Assembly (NCBI GenBank): GCA_903865895.1
Contig: CAIPLM010000147.1
Span: forward strand, 25,994 to 89,993
DNA: 64,000 bases
Reading direction: 5' to 3'
From: an uncultured Rhodospirillales bacterium
Lineage (GTDB): Bacteria; Pseudomonadota; Alphaproteobacteria; Acetobacterales; Acetobacteraceae
The position numbers and the translations under genes were made by a program. Below are positions 49,948-59,344 of the stretch, one piece after another. The notes below the pieces were generated by a model, which was not told the origin of the DNA, searched no databases, and saw only the letters and a list, made by a program, of their open reading frames with translations. The first letter of the stretch is position 1, and every line of letters starts with the position of its first letter.

Positions 49948-51468
49948 TCAGTCGACCGAGACGCCGATCAGCCGGAACCGGTTATCCGGCGGCACCACGA
50001 GGCCCTTCACCCGCTTGCTCACCCCGTAATAGGTGTCGAGGTTGAAGAGCGGCAGTTCGAGCGCGTGGTCGGCGACGTAGTTGGCGATCTTCTGCAGCGC
50101 CTTCTCGCGGGCGCCGCGGTCGGCGATGGTGCGCTGGTCCTCCAGCATTTTGTCGAGCGCCGGGTCCTTGTCGTAGGGGTTCCAGCGTTCGCCGCTGTGG
50201 TACATCAGGTAGGCGGTGTTGTCGTAATCGAAGGTCCAGCCGCCCCAGCCCATCGCGAACATCTCGCCGGTCTTGCCGTTGGGGATGATGTCGTTGGTGA
50301 ACAGGTTCATCTCGAACGGCCGCGCCTGCGGCTTCAGCCCCACCGCGGTGAGGTAGCCGGCAACCGCCTGCGCCACTTCCCGGAAGATAACGTTGTTGGA
50401 GGCGAAATCGATCGAGACGGTGGTGCCAGGCGGCAGCTTGGCCTCGGCGATCAGCTTCTTGGCGCCCGCGGGGTCGAAGGGCACCGGCTTCTGCGCCGGG
50501 TCGAACCCGAAGGAGAGGGTGCTCTGGAAGCTCGTCACCGGCTTGGCGTGGCCCTGCAGGATCTGCTTGACGATCGCCTCACGGTCGACGGCCATCACGA
50601 TCGCCTTGCGCACCCGCTCGTCCTTGGTGGCGCCATTGGCGGTGTTGAAGCGGGCGACGGTGACGGTGGGGCCGGTGGTGGAGAGCAGTTGCAGGCTGGG
50701 AGTTGCGGTGATCGCCCCGATCATGCCGATCGGCACCTGGGAGGCGATATCGACGCGGCCGGATTGCAGCTCGGCGACCTGGGTCGCGGGCTCCACGATG
50801 AATTTGAAGATCACCTTGTCGAGCTTCGGCGTGCCGCCCCAGTAATTCCCGCTCGGCTCCAGCGTGAGGTGCACCTTGTTCTCGTAGCCGGTCACCTTGA
50901 ACGGCCCGGTGCCGATGGGGGCGGCGCCGAAGCCCTGGCTGCCCTTCTCGGTGACGTATTTCGGCGGCACGATCATCGCGCCATAGCCGGCGAGCTTGGT
51001 GATCATCACCGGGTCGGGCCGCTTCAGCACGATATCCACGCTGTAGGGATCGATGATCTCCACCGAACCGATCGAGGTGTAGTTGGATTGCTGCGGCCCC
51101 TTGGCGCCCTCGGGGCCAAGCAGGCGCTCCATGGTGAATTTCACCGCCTCGGCGTTGAACGGCTCGCCGTTATGGAACGTCACCCCCTCGCGCAGCTTGA
51201 AGCGCAGCCGCATGCCCTGGTCCAGCACCTCCCAGGAGGTGGCGAGGCCGGGCTTGAGGTTGAGCTGTTCGTCCCGGCTCACCAGCCCGTCGAATATATT
51301 GGAGCCGACGGCGCCCCAGGAGAGCAGGAAGGTGGCGATCGGGTCCCAGTTATTGGGGTCCTGCGCCTGGGCGATGGTGAGCGTGCCGGCGGCTTGCGCC
51401 TGGGGCACGGGGGCGATGGCAACGGCGGCGAAAACGGCGGTGGCGGAGGCGAGGTGGCGGAGGCGCAT
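49948..51468 (-). CDS. ABC transporter substrate-binding protein, family 5
   Basis: Signal peptide; GLATSWEVLDQGMRLRFKLREGVTFHNGEPFNAEAVKFTMERLL; adjacent permeases. Confidence 0.95.
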   Translation of the reverse strand: MRLRHLASATAVFAAVAIAPVPQAQAAGTLTIAQAQDPNNWDPIATFLLSWGAVGSNIFDGLVSRDEQLNLKPGLATSWEVLDQGMRLRFKLREGVTFHNGEPFNAEAVKFTMERLLGPEGAKGPQQSNYTSIGSVEIIDPYSVDIVLKRPDPVMITKLAGYGAMIVPPKYVTEKGSQGFGAAPIGTGPFKVTGYENKVHLTLEPSGNYWGGTPKLDKVIFKFIVEPATQVAELQSGRVDIASQVPIGMIGAITATPSLQLLSTTGPTVTVARFNTANGATKDERVRKAIVMAVDREAIVKQILQGHAKPVTSFQSTLSFGFDPAQKPVPFDPAGAKKLIAEAKLPPGTTVSIDFASNNVIFREVAQAVAGYLTAVGLKPQARPFEMNLFTNDIIPNGKTGEMFAMGWGGWTFDYDNTAYLMYHSGERWNPYDKDPALDKMLEDQRTIADRGAREKALQKIANYVADHALELPLFNLDTYYGVSKRVKGLVVPPDNRFRLIGVSVD

Positions 51469-51556
51469 GCTTGTCTCCCGGGCATCGTGAAGTGCCACAG
51501 TCTGGCCAGCTTCCCCCCCGCGTCAAGCGCCGTCTGGACAGCGCAACGGCCGCGCC

Positions 51557-51610
51557 CTAGAGGATGCTGGCTACTGGAAGAAGCAGCCATCATCCTCTAG
51601 CTCTTTTTCT
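51557..51610 (+). terminator. strong stem-loop followed by T-run
   Basis: CTAGAGGATGcTGGCT...AGCCAtCATCCTCTAG (51557-51600) then CTCTTTTTCT. Confidence 0.65.
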
Positions 51611-51694
51611 GGTCGCATGATTCAGACCTGCGGTGATTCCACCTTCGGTCATCATGCTTTGTGGCCAGGATCGAGCGGCCAGCCGGGAGCGTCC

Positions 51695-52840
51695 ATGCGC
51701 ATTCTCTACAGTCATCGGATCCAGTCGCGCGACGGGCAGAGCGTGCATGTCGACGAGCTGATCGCCGCCCTGCGCGCCGAGGGGCATGAAGTGCTGGTGG
51801 TCGGCCCGAGCTTTTATGACAACGCCTCCTTCGGGGGCGGCAGCGGGTTCGTGGATTTCGTGCGCAAGTTGCTGCCCGGCGCGCTCGGCGAGCTGGCGGA
51901 GCTGGCCTACAACATCCCCGCCTATCGCCGCCTGCGCGCGGCCTGCCGGGAATTCCGCCCGGATGCGATCTATGAGCGCTGCAATCTCTACTACCTCGCC
52001 GGAAGTTGGCTGGCGCGGCGCACCAAGCTGCCCTTCCTCCTGGAGGTGAACTCACCTTTGGCCGCCGAACGCACCAAGTTCGGCAACCTCCGCCTCACCG
52101 CCCTGGCGCACCGGCTGGAGCGCTACACCTGGAAAACCGCCGACCGCGTGCTGCCGGTCACCGGCGTGCTGAAGCGCATCCTGGTCGCAAACGGCGTGCC
52201 GGAGGGGCGGATCGAGGTGATCCACAACGGCATCGTGCTCTCCCGCTTCGATGATCCGCCTTCCCGCCTGGCGGGCGAACCCGTCACGCTCGGCTTCGTC
52301 GGCTTCGTGCGCGCCTGGCACGGGCTCGATGAGGTGATCCGCGAAATCGCCGCCCGCCGCTCGATGGCGCTGAAGCTCACCGTGGTGGGCGACGGCCCGG
52401 TGCGCGCCGAGCTCGAAGCCCAGGCCGCGTCGCTCGGCATCGCGGAACGGCTCGATTTCAAGGGCGTCGTGCCGCACGCCGCGGTGCCGCACCACGTCGC
52501 CGGGTTCGACATCGCCTTGCAGCCCAAGGTGACCGAATACGCCTCGCCGCTGAAGATCTTCGACTACATGGCCGCCGGCCGCGCCATCGTGGCGCCCGAC
52601 CAGCCCAATATCCGCGAAATCCTCACCCACGAGCGCACCGCCCTGCTGTTCGACCCCGATGCGCCCGGCGCCATGTGGGAAGCGGTGGCGCGGCTGATCG
52701 ATGACGCGCCGCTGCGCACCCGCCTCGGTGCCGCCGCCCGGGCCGAGCTCGAAGCGCGCGACTACACCTGGCGCGGTAACGCCCGCCGCGTCGCCGGCAT
52801 CGCCGAAACCATAAGACAGACCAAGGGAACCGCCCGATGA
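51695..52840 (+). CDS. glycosyltransferase family 4/1
   Basis: GQSVHVDELIAALRAEGHEVLVVGP; RIEVIHNGI; KIFDYMAAGRAIVAPDQPNIREIL. Confidence 0.92.
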   Translation: MRILYSHRIQSRDGQSVHVDELIAALRAEGHEVLVVGPSFYDNASFGGGSGFVDFVRKLLPGALGELAELAYNIPAYRRLRAACREFRPDAIYERCNLYYLAGSWLARRTKLPFLLEVNSPLAAERTKFGNLRLTALAHRLERYTWKTADRVLPVTGVLKRILVANGVPEGRIEVIHNGIVLSRFDDPPSRLAGEPVTLGFVGFVRAWHGLDEVIREIAARRSMALKLTVVGDGPVRAELEAQAASLGIAERLDFKGVVPHAAVPHHVAGFDIALQPKVTEYASPLKIFDYMAAGRAIVAPDQPNIREILTHERTALLFDPDAPGAMWEAVARLIDDAPLRTRLGAAARAELEARDYTWRGNARRVAGIAETIRQTKGTAR

Positions 52841-54072
52841 TCACCCGCGACCAGCTCGCCGAGCTTGACGCCGATGACGCTCTCGCCCCGATGCGTGGGC
52901 GCTTCCATCTGCCCGAGGGGGTGATCTACCTCGACGGCAATTCCCTCGGCCCGATGCCCAAGGCGACCGCGGCCCGCGTGGCCGAGGTGGTGCGGCAGGA
53001 ATGGGGCGAGGGGCTCATCCGCTCCTGGAACGACGCCGGCTGGATGGACATGCCCTTCCGCATCGGCGGCAAGATCGCCCGGCTGGTCGGCGCGCCCGAG
53101 GGCAACGTGATCGTCGCCGACAGCACCTCGGTGAACCTCTTCAAACTGCTCGGCGCCGCACTCGCCGCCCGGCCCGGCCGCCGCGTCATCCTCAGCGAGC
53201 GCGGCAATTTTCCCACCGACCTCTACATGGCCGAGGGCCTCGCCGCTCTGCTGGATCGCGGCCACACCCTGCGCCAGGTCGAGGCCGCCGACATCGCGTC
53301 CGCGATCGACGATGACACCGCGGTGGTCATGCTCACCCACGTGAACTACCACACCGGCGCGATGTTCGACATGGCGGCCATCACCGAAGCCGCTCACGCC
53401 AAGGGTGCGCTGATGCTGTGGGATCTCGCCCACTCCGCCGGCGCTGTGCCGGTCGATCTCGCCGGCTGCGGGGCGGATATGGCGGTGGGCTGCGGCTACA
53501 AATTCCTCAACGGCGGCCCGGGCGCGCCGGCCTTCCTCTACGTGGCCGAGCATTTGCTGCCGACCATCCGCTTCCCGCTGACCGGCTGGCTCGGCCACGC
53601 CGCCCCCTTCGCCTTCGAGGGCTCCTACCGCCCGGCCCCCGGCATCGCCGGCGGCTTCGTCGGCTCGCCCGCGGTGATCAGCATGTCCGCCCTCGAAGTC
53701 GGCATCGACATCGCGCTCGACGCGCCGATCGCCGGGATACGGGCAAAATCGATCCGCCAGACCGCGCTATTCGCCGAGCTGGTGGAGCAGGAATGCCCGG
53801 GCCACGGCCTGGTGCTGGCCTCGCCGCGCGAGGCGGCACGGCGCGGCAGCCAGGTCTGCTTCGCCCACTCGGAAGCCTACCCGATCATGCAGGCCCTGAT
53901 CGCCCGCGGGGTGATCGGCGATTTCCGCGCGCCGGACATCCTGCGCTTCGGCATCACGCCGCTCTACCTGCGCTACGCCGATTTGTGGGACGCGGTGGCG
54001 ATCCTGCGCGACGTGCTGACGTCAGGCGAATGGCGGCAGGAGCGCTTCCAGACCCGCCGCAAGGTCACCTGA
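52837..54072 (+). CDS. kynU: kynureninase
   Basis: GVIYLDGNSLGPMPKAT; SERGNFPTDLYMAEGL; MLTHVNYHTGAMFDM; GCGYKFLNGGPGAPAFLYV. Confidence 0.94.
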   Translation: MITRDQLAELDADDALAPMRGRFHLPEGVIYLDGNSLGPMPKATAARVAEVVRQEWGEGLIRSWNDAGWMDMPFRIGGKIARLVGAPEGNVIVADSTSVNLFKLLGAALAARPGRRVILSERGNFPTDLYMAEGLAALLDRGHTLRQVEAADIASAIDDDTAVVMLTHVNYHTGAMFDMAAITEAAHAKGALMLWDLAHSAGAVPVDLAGCGADMAVGCGYKFLNGGPGAPAFLYVAEHLLPTIRFPLTGWLGHAAPFAFEGSYRPAPGIAGGFVGSPAVISMSALEVGIDIALDAPIAGIRAKSIRQTALFAELVEQECPGHGLVLASPREAARRGSQVCFAHSEAYPIMQALIARGVIGDFRAPDILRFGITPLYLRYADLWDAVAILRDVLTSGEWRQERFQTRRKVT

Positions 54073-54081
54073 TCGCCCCGG

Positions 54082-56607
54082 TCACGCGTTTGCGTCGGCG
54101 CGGCACAGCGGCAGCATGATGCGGAACACCGCACCGCCGTCGCGGTTCTCCGCGCTGATCCGCCCGCCCATATCCTTGATGATGCGGTAGGAAATCGACA
54201 GGCCGAGCCCGGTGCCCGCGCCCATCGGCTTGGTGGTGAAGAACGGCTCGAACAGCCGATCCAGCGCCGCATCGCCGATGCCGCCGGCCTGGTCGGCCAC
54301 CGTGATCGCCGCCTCCTCCCCGCTGCGGGACACCGCGATGTGCACCGGCCGCACAGCCCCATTCGCCGGCCCGTAGGCGTCGATCGCGTTGGTGACGAGA
54401 TTGAGGATCACCTGCTCGAACGGTGCCTGCTGGCCCATGACCCGGAGCGGCCCGTCGGGGCTGGTCATGCTGACCTCGATCTGCGACTGGCGGACGCGAT
54501 CGTCAATCAGCGCCATGCCCTCGGTGATCGCGGCCAGCGGATCGAAGGGTGCGGCGGCCGCAGGGTCACTGCGGCTGAAGGCGCGGATGCGCTGGATCAC
54601 CCCCGCCGTCCGCTGCACGAGATCGCCGATCTTCTCCACCCGGTTCAGCATCCGCTCGCGCTCGGGGCTGCCGTCCGGCACCGTGAGGCCGAGCATCTCG
54701 GCCTGCAGCGCGATGGCGGCCAGCGGCTGGTGCATCTCATGCGCGATGCCCGCGGCGATTTCGCCGAGGAAGGAGAGTTTCGAGGCCTCCAACAGCGGGG
54801 CCCGCAGCTTCTTCTCCTCGGTGATGTCGAGCGCGAAGCCGGTCACCACCACCTCGTCGCCATTGCGCTCGGTGATGGCGCAGGTATCGACCACATTGAT
54901 CATCCTGCCATCGGCACACCGGATCACATATTCGACCGTGGCGGCCCCGGTGGTGAGCGCCTTCACCACCTGCGGCCCGCGCAGCTGCTCAAGGTTCGGC
55001 TCGGTGATGCTCGCCATGAAACCTTGCGTTTCGAGGTCCTTGACCGGGTAGCCGGACTGCAATTCGGCGGAGCGCGAAATATAGACTTCAAGCCGCTCAT
55101 AGCCGCCGTCGGGCCGAATTCGCATGCTGAGTTCATAAAGAGCGAGGGGGCAATTTATCGTCAGCCGCTCCACACGGCGATTGACCGACGCGACCGCTTC
55201 CTCCGCCCGCTTGCGGTCAGTGATATCGCGGAAACAGCCGATGTAGCGCTTCAACGGGCCCGCAAGATTGCCGCGCAGCCGGTTGGCCGCCACCTCGACC
55301 CAGACCACCGCGCCATCCGCCCGAATCAACCGGTAGGTTTGCACCGGGAACGTGCCGTCCACCTCGTGCAACTGGCCCAGCCGATCCATCAGCAGGGGGA
55401 AATCCTCGTGGTGAAAGCGCAGCTTCCGGCGGTCGGCGCAGATCTCCTCGGGCGAATAGCCGACCATCTGCTGCGATGACGGCGAGACATAGGTGAAGCA
55501 GATGCTTTGCGGCGTGCCCGCATCCTCCCAGATCACCACCATGTCCTGCAGATTTTCGGCAAGCTCGGTCATCCGGTTCAGCGCGGCAGCCGTGCTTTGC
55601 CGCTCGCGTAAATCCTCCTGCGAGTCCCGGCGCATCCGCTGGATCGTGACGAGGAACAGCGCGGCCAGGGAGAAGCACATCCAGATCCAGCGCAGCCGCG
55701 CATGCAGCTCCGCCAGCCCGCTTTCGACCTGCGCATCGATGGCCGCTTCGTCGACCATCATCGCGACAATCATCGGCGCGACCGTGGTCCGCCCGAGGGC
55801 GATGCGATAGCGGCGCCCATCGGCAGAAGCGGCCTGCCGTGCATCGCGCATCGGCGCCGGAAGCGTGATGACAGGTGCATTCTGGAGATTGTCCGACCCG
55901 GCCAGCAGTCCGCCGGCCCCGTCATATACCGCGGTCTGGATCGGCAGGCCGGTCGCGATGCCTTTCGGCAGTTCCACCAGTGTCGCCGGATTGACCATCA
56001 ACGTCGCGATGCCGAGGAGCCTCCCCTGCGCATCGCGCACGACGCGGTTATAGAGCACCGCGGGCACCGGGTCGATCCGCCCGCGATCGGTGCCACCGAT
56101 CACCACCTCCGCCTCGCCGCGCAGCAGGCGCTGGTTATAGCTGCGATCACCAATCAACATGCCGACGACACCAGGGCCCCGTGTGCTCCACACCACGCGC
56201 CCCTCGGCGTCGCTGACCGAAAGGGCTCGTACCATCAGCAGCGGATCGGCAATGCTCGCGCGGGTCTCTTCCTCCAGGGCATGCAGAACCCGGGCGTTCC
56301 CGTCATTGCCCGCCAAATCGGTCAGTTGCGTCAGCGCCACCATCCGGGCGAGGCCATGCAATGTTTCGTAGTGGCGGAACCGCCGGTCATACACAGTCAC
56401 CCGGTAGTCGACATACTCCGCCAGCACGGCATCCGCATGCGTGATCGCTGCCTCGCGGAGGGTGCGGCCCGCCAATAGCGCGTACACCGCCAGCACCGCG
56501 GCGATCGCTAAAGCGATCGCCGCCCCGGTCACCAAACCACGCCATTCCACCCGCACGCCGCCAAGATTGCGCCGCCGCATTTCACTTCCCCGAGCAATTG
56601 CGCGCAT
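54082..56607 (-). CDS. PAS-domain sensor histidine kinase (membrane)
   Basis: Two TM segments flanking a periplasmic region; PAS regions; EIAAGIAHEMHQPLAAIALQAE H-box; GTGLGLSISYRIIKDMGG. Confidence 0.93.
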   Translation of the reverse strand: MRAIARGSEMRRRNLGGVRVEWRGLVTGAAIALAIAAVLAVYALLAGRTLREAAITHADAVLAEYVDYRVTVYDRRFRHYETLHGLARMVALTQLTDLAGNDGNARVLHALEEETRASIADPLLMVRALSVSDAEGRVVWSTRGPGVVGMLIGDRSYNQRLLRGEAEVVIGGTDRGRIDPVPAVLYNRVVRDAQGRLLGIATLMVNPATLVELPKGIATGLPIQTAVYDGAGGLLAGSDNLQNAPVITLPAPMRDARQAASADGRRYRIALGRTTVAPMIVAMMVDEAAIDAQVESGLAELHARLRWIWMCFSLAALFLVTIQRMRRDSQEDLRERQSTAAALNRMTELAENLQDMVVIWEDAGTPQSICFTYVSPSSQQMVGYSPEEICADRRKLRFHHEDFPLLMDRLGQLHEVDGTFPVQTYRLIRADGAVVWVEVAANRLRGNLAGPLKRYIGCFRDITDRKRAEEAVASVNRRVERLTINCPLALYELSMRIRPDGGYERLEVYISRSAELQSGYPVKDLETQGFMASITEPNLEQLRGPQVVKALTTGAATVEYVIRCADGRMINVVDTCAITERNGDEVVVTGFALDITEEKKLRAPLLEASKLSFLGEIAAGIAHEMHQPLAAIALQAEMLGLTVPDGSPERERMLNRVEKIGDLVQRTAGVIQRIRAFSRSDPAAAAPFDPLAAITEGMALIDDRVRQSQIEVSMTSPDGPLRVMGQQAPFEQVILNLVTNAIDAYGPANGAVRPVHIAVSRSGEEAAITVADQAGGIGDAALDRLFEPFFTTKPMGAGTGLGLSISYRIIKDMGGRISAENRDGGAVFRIMLPLCRADANA

Positions 56608-56875
56608 CGAAACACCCGCAAACGCCGCTAGCCTAGGCTGACTGGCGGAATTGATCCAGCGGCCAATCCCTCACCGCAACATAGTTGTTGCGCTTATGAC
56701 GAGTTCGGTTGAGGCTCGTTGGTTGAAGCAGCGCTTTCCCGCCGGACCGCAATGACAGTTGGAGCCGCCAAGGCGCAAGCCGACCTGGGGCCAGGCAGCG
56801 GGTTGTAAGCGACCATTGCTTCCAAAGGGCGCCGCCTGCTCTACTCTCCCGCAGCCCTGAACCATGGAGATGACC

Positions 56876-57196
56876 ATGCGCAAGTTGCTGCCCATCGCCG
56901 GCCTCGCCTTTTTCAGCCTCGCCGCCCCCGCCCGCGCCGATTCGATCGACGGCGCCTGGTGCCAGGAGGCGGGCAAGCGCCTGATGATCAGCGGGCCCAG
57001 CATCGTCACCCCCGGCGGCGCGCGGATGCAGGGGCTCTATGACCGCCACGGCTTCAGCTACACCGCGCCCGCCGGCGAGCCCGGCGCTGGCAGCACGATC
57101 GATATGCGCCTGCTTGGCGAACACGACATGGAATCGCGCGCCGGCGCCAACGGCCCGATCGAGCATTGGCGGCGCTGCGGGCCGGCGGTGAGCTGA
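56876..57196 (+). CDS. small secreted protein
   Basis: Signal peptide MRKLLPIAGLAFFSLAAPARADSIDGAWC. Confidence 0.7.
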   Translation: MRKLLPIAGLAFFSLAAPARADSIDGAWCQEAGKRLMISGPSIVTPGGARMQGLYDRHGFSYTAPAGEPGAGSTIDMRLLGEHDMESRAGANGPIEHWRRCGPAVS

Positions 57197-57199
57197 GCC

Positions 57200-58195
57200 A
57201 TGAGCGTGATGGTCACCGGCGGCACCGGGTTCGTCGGGCTGAACCTGGTCGAGGCGCTGCTGGCGCGGGGCGAACATGTGGTCGTCGTCGCGCTGGACGC
57301 CGTGCCGGCGGTGGCCGCCGCGCGCTTCGCCCAACTGCCCGGCCGGCTCGATTCGATACGCGCCGACGTCACCGACGCCGCGGCGATGGCGGCGCTGATG
57401 CGCGCTCATGCGGTGGACCGGCTGTTCCCCTTCGCCGCCATCACCTCCGGGCCGGACCGCGAGCGCGAGATGCCGGAGCGGGTGGTGGAGGTGAACCTGC
57501 TCGGCTTCATGGCCCAGCTCCGCGCCGCGCGTGAGGCCGGCGTCGGCCGGGTGATCGCGCCCTCCTCGGCCTCGGTCTACGGCGAGAGTTTTTTCACGCA
57601 TGCCTGGCTCGACGAGGTGAATACCCCCCCGGTGCCGACCGGCGTTTATGGCGTCACCAAATACGCGGTCGAGCGCTCGGGCCTTCGCCTTGCCGAATTA
57701 TGGGGGCTCGATCTCGTGGTGGCGCGGATCGGCGGGGTGTTCGGGCCGTGGGAGCGCGATACCGGGCTGCGCGACATGATCGGCCCGCACTGGCACCTCG
57801 CCCACCACGCGACCACCGGCCGCGAAGCCGTGCTGCCGGCGGTCATCCCCGCCTATACCTGGGTCTATTCGCGCGACGTGGTGGCGGGGCTGCTGCACCT
57901 GCTGGATCTCAAGGACCCGCCGCATCGCGTGTTCAACGTCTGCTCCGGCATGGCATGGGGGCCGGTGATCACCCAATGGGCGGAGCGTCTGGCACGTACA
58001 TTCCCCGGTTTCACCTGGCGGCAATCGGCCGATCCCGCGGAGGTGACTGTCCGCTTCACCGAGACCAGACCGCGCGGCATCATGGATGTCGCCCGCATCG
58101 GCACGACGGGCTGGGCGCCGAAGTTCAACCCCGCAGCGGCCTACGCGGACTACGCCGCATGGCTCGCCGCCACCCCCGGCGGTCTCACCCCCTGA
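57200..58195 (+). CDS. NAD-dependent epimerase/dehydratase
   Basis: MVTGGTGFVGLNLVEALLARG; VYGVTKYAVE; GVFGPWERDTGLRD. Confidence 0.92.
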   Translation: MSVMVTGGTGFVGLNLVEALLARGEHVVVVALDAVPAVAAARFAQLPGRLDSIRADVTDAAAMAALMRAHAVDRLFPFAAITSGPDREREMPERVVEVNLLGFMAQLRAAREAGVGRVIAPSSASVYGESFFTHAWLDEVNTPPVPTGVYGVTKYAVERSGLRLAELWGLDLVVARIGGVFGPWERDTGLRDMIGPHWHLAHHATTGREAVLPAVIPAYTWVYSRDVVAGLLHLLDLKDPPHRVFNVCSGMAWGPVITQWAERLARTFPGFTWRQSADPAEVTVRFTETRPRGIMDVARIGTTGWAPKFNPAAAYADYAAWLAATPGGLTP

Positions 58196-58197
58196 AC

Positions 58198-58701
58198 ATG
58201 TCCACCTGGCGGCTCCGCGGCCTGCAACCCGGCGATCTCGGCTGGGTGATCTCCCGCCACGGCGCGCTCTACGCCGCCGAATATGGCTGGGACATGAGCT
58301 TCGAATGGATGGTCGCCGGCATCGCGGCCGGGATCATGGAAAACTTCGACCCCACACGCGAAGCCGCCTGGATCGCCGAGCTGGATGGCGCCCCGGTCGC
58401 CTCGGTGTTCCTGGTACGCGCCAGCGACGAGGTGGCCAAGCTGCGCCTGCTGATCACCGACCCCGCCGCCCGCGGCCACGGTATCGGGGCGCGGTTGGTG
58501 CGCGAATGCACGCTGTTCGCCCGCGCCGCCGGCTATCGGCGCATCACGCTCTGGACCCACTCCATCCTCACCGCCGCCCGCAAACTCTACGCCGCCGAGG
58601 GCTACCGCCTGGTCGCCAGCGGCCCGATCCGCGCCTTCGGGGTGGAGCTCACCGAGGAAACCTGGGAGCTCGATCTGGACGTACCGCTATCCGCCGGGTG
58701 A
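58198..58701 (+). CDS. GNAT family N-acetyltransferase
   Basis: KLRLLITDPAARGHGIGARLVRECTLFARAAGYRRITLWTHSIL. Confidence 0.9.
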   Translation: MSTWRLRGLQPGDLGWVISRHGALYAAEYGWDMSFEWMVAGIAAGIMENFDPTREAAWIAELDGAPVASVFLVRASDEVAKLRLLITDPAARGHGIGARLVRECTLFARAAGYRRITLWTHSILTAARKLYAAEGYRLVASGPIRAFGVELTEETWELDLDVPLSAG

Positions 58702-58728
58702 TATCGCGGGGAAACCAGGGAGCAGACC

Positions 58729-59340
58729 GTGAGCAGCTATTTTTACGAACCCCGCAAGGGGCATGGATTGCCGCATGACCCGTTCAAGGCGATCGTCGCC
58801 CCCCGCCCGGTCGGCTGGGTCACCACGATCGACGGGCAGGGCCGGGTGAACCTCGCCCCCTACAGCTTCTTCAACGCCATCTCCTCCCGCCCGCCCATGG
58901 TGTTCTTCTCCACCGAGGGCTGGAAGGACAGCGCGCGCAACGTGGAGGAGAACGGCGAGTTCGTCTGCAATCTCGTCTCACGCGATCTGGCCGAGGCGAT
59001 GAACGAGACCGCGGCGCCGATGGCCTATGGCGAGAACGAGATGATCCGCGCCGGCCTCGCCGCCGCACCCTCCACCCTCATCCGCCCGCCCCGCGTCGCC
59101 CGCGCCGTCGCCGCGCTGGAATGCCGCAAAACCTCGATCATTCGGCTCGAAGGGGTGGACGGCAAGCCGCTCGACACCTGGATGATCCTGGGCGAAGTGG
59201 TGGGCGTGCATATCGACCCGGAATTCCTCAAAGACGGCATCTTCGACACCGCTGCCGCCCGCCCGGTCGCCCGCTGCGGCTACGCCGGCGACTACGCCGA
59301 AGTCACCGCCCTGTTCCAGATGACCCGCCCGCCGGCGTAA
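58729..59340 (+). CDS. flavin reductase family protein (GTG start)
   Basis: KAIVAPRPVGWVTTIDGQGRVNLAPYSFFNAISSRPPMVFFS. Confidence 0.9.
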   Translation: MSSYFYEPRKGHGLPHDPFKAIVAPRPVGWVTTIDGQGRVNLAPYSFFNAISSRPPMVFFSTEGWKDSARNVEENGEFVCNLVSRDLAEAMNETAAPMAYGENEMIRAGLAAAPSTLIRPPRVARAVAALECRKTSIIRLEGVDGKPLDTWMILGEVVGVHIDPEFLKDGIFDTAAARPVARCGYAGDYAEVTALFQMTRPPA

Positions 59341-59344
59341 CCCC

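Noticed and set aside
48739-51600. 953-aa + strand ORF opposite the dpp operon
   Set aside because: Antisense to three well-supported genes; translation is His/Arg/Gly-rich low-information sequence typical of GC-driven shadow ORFs
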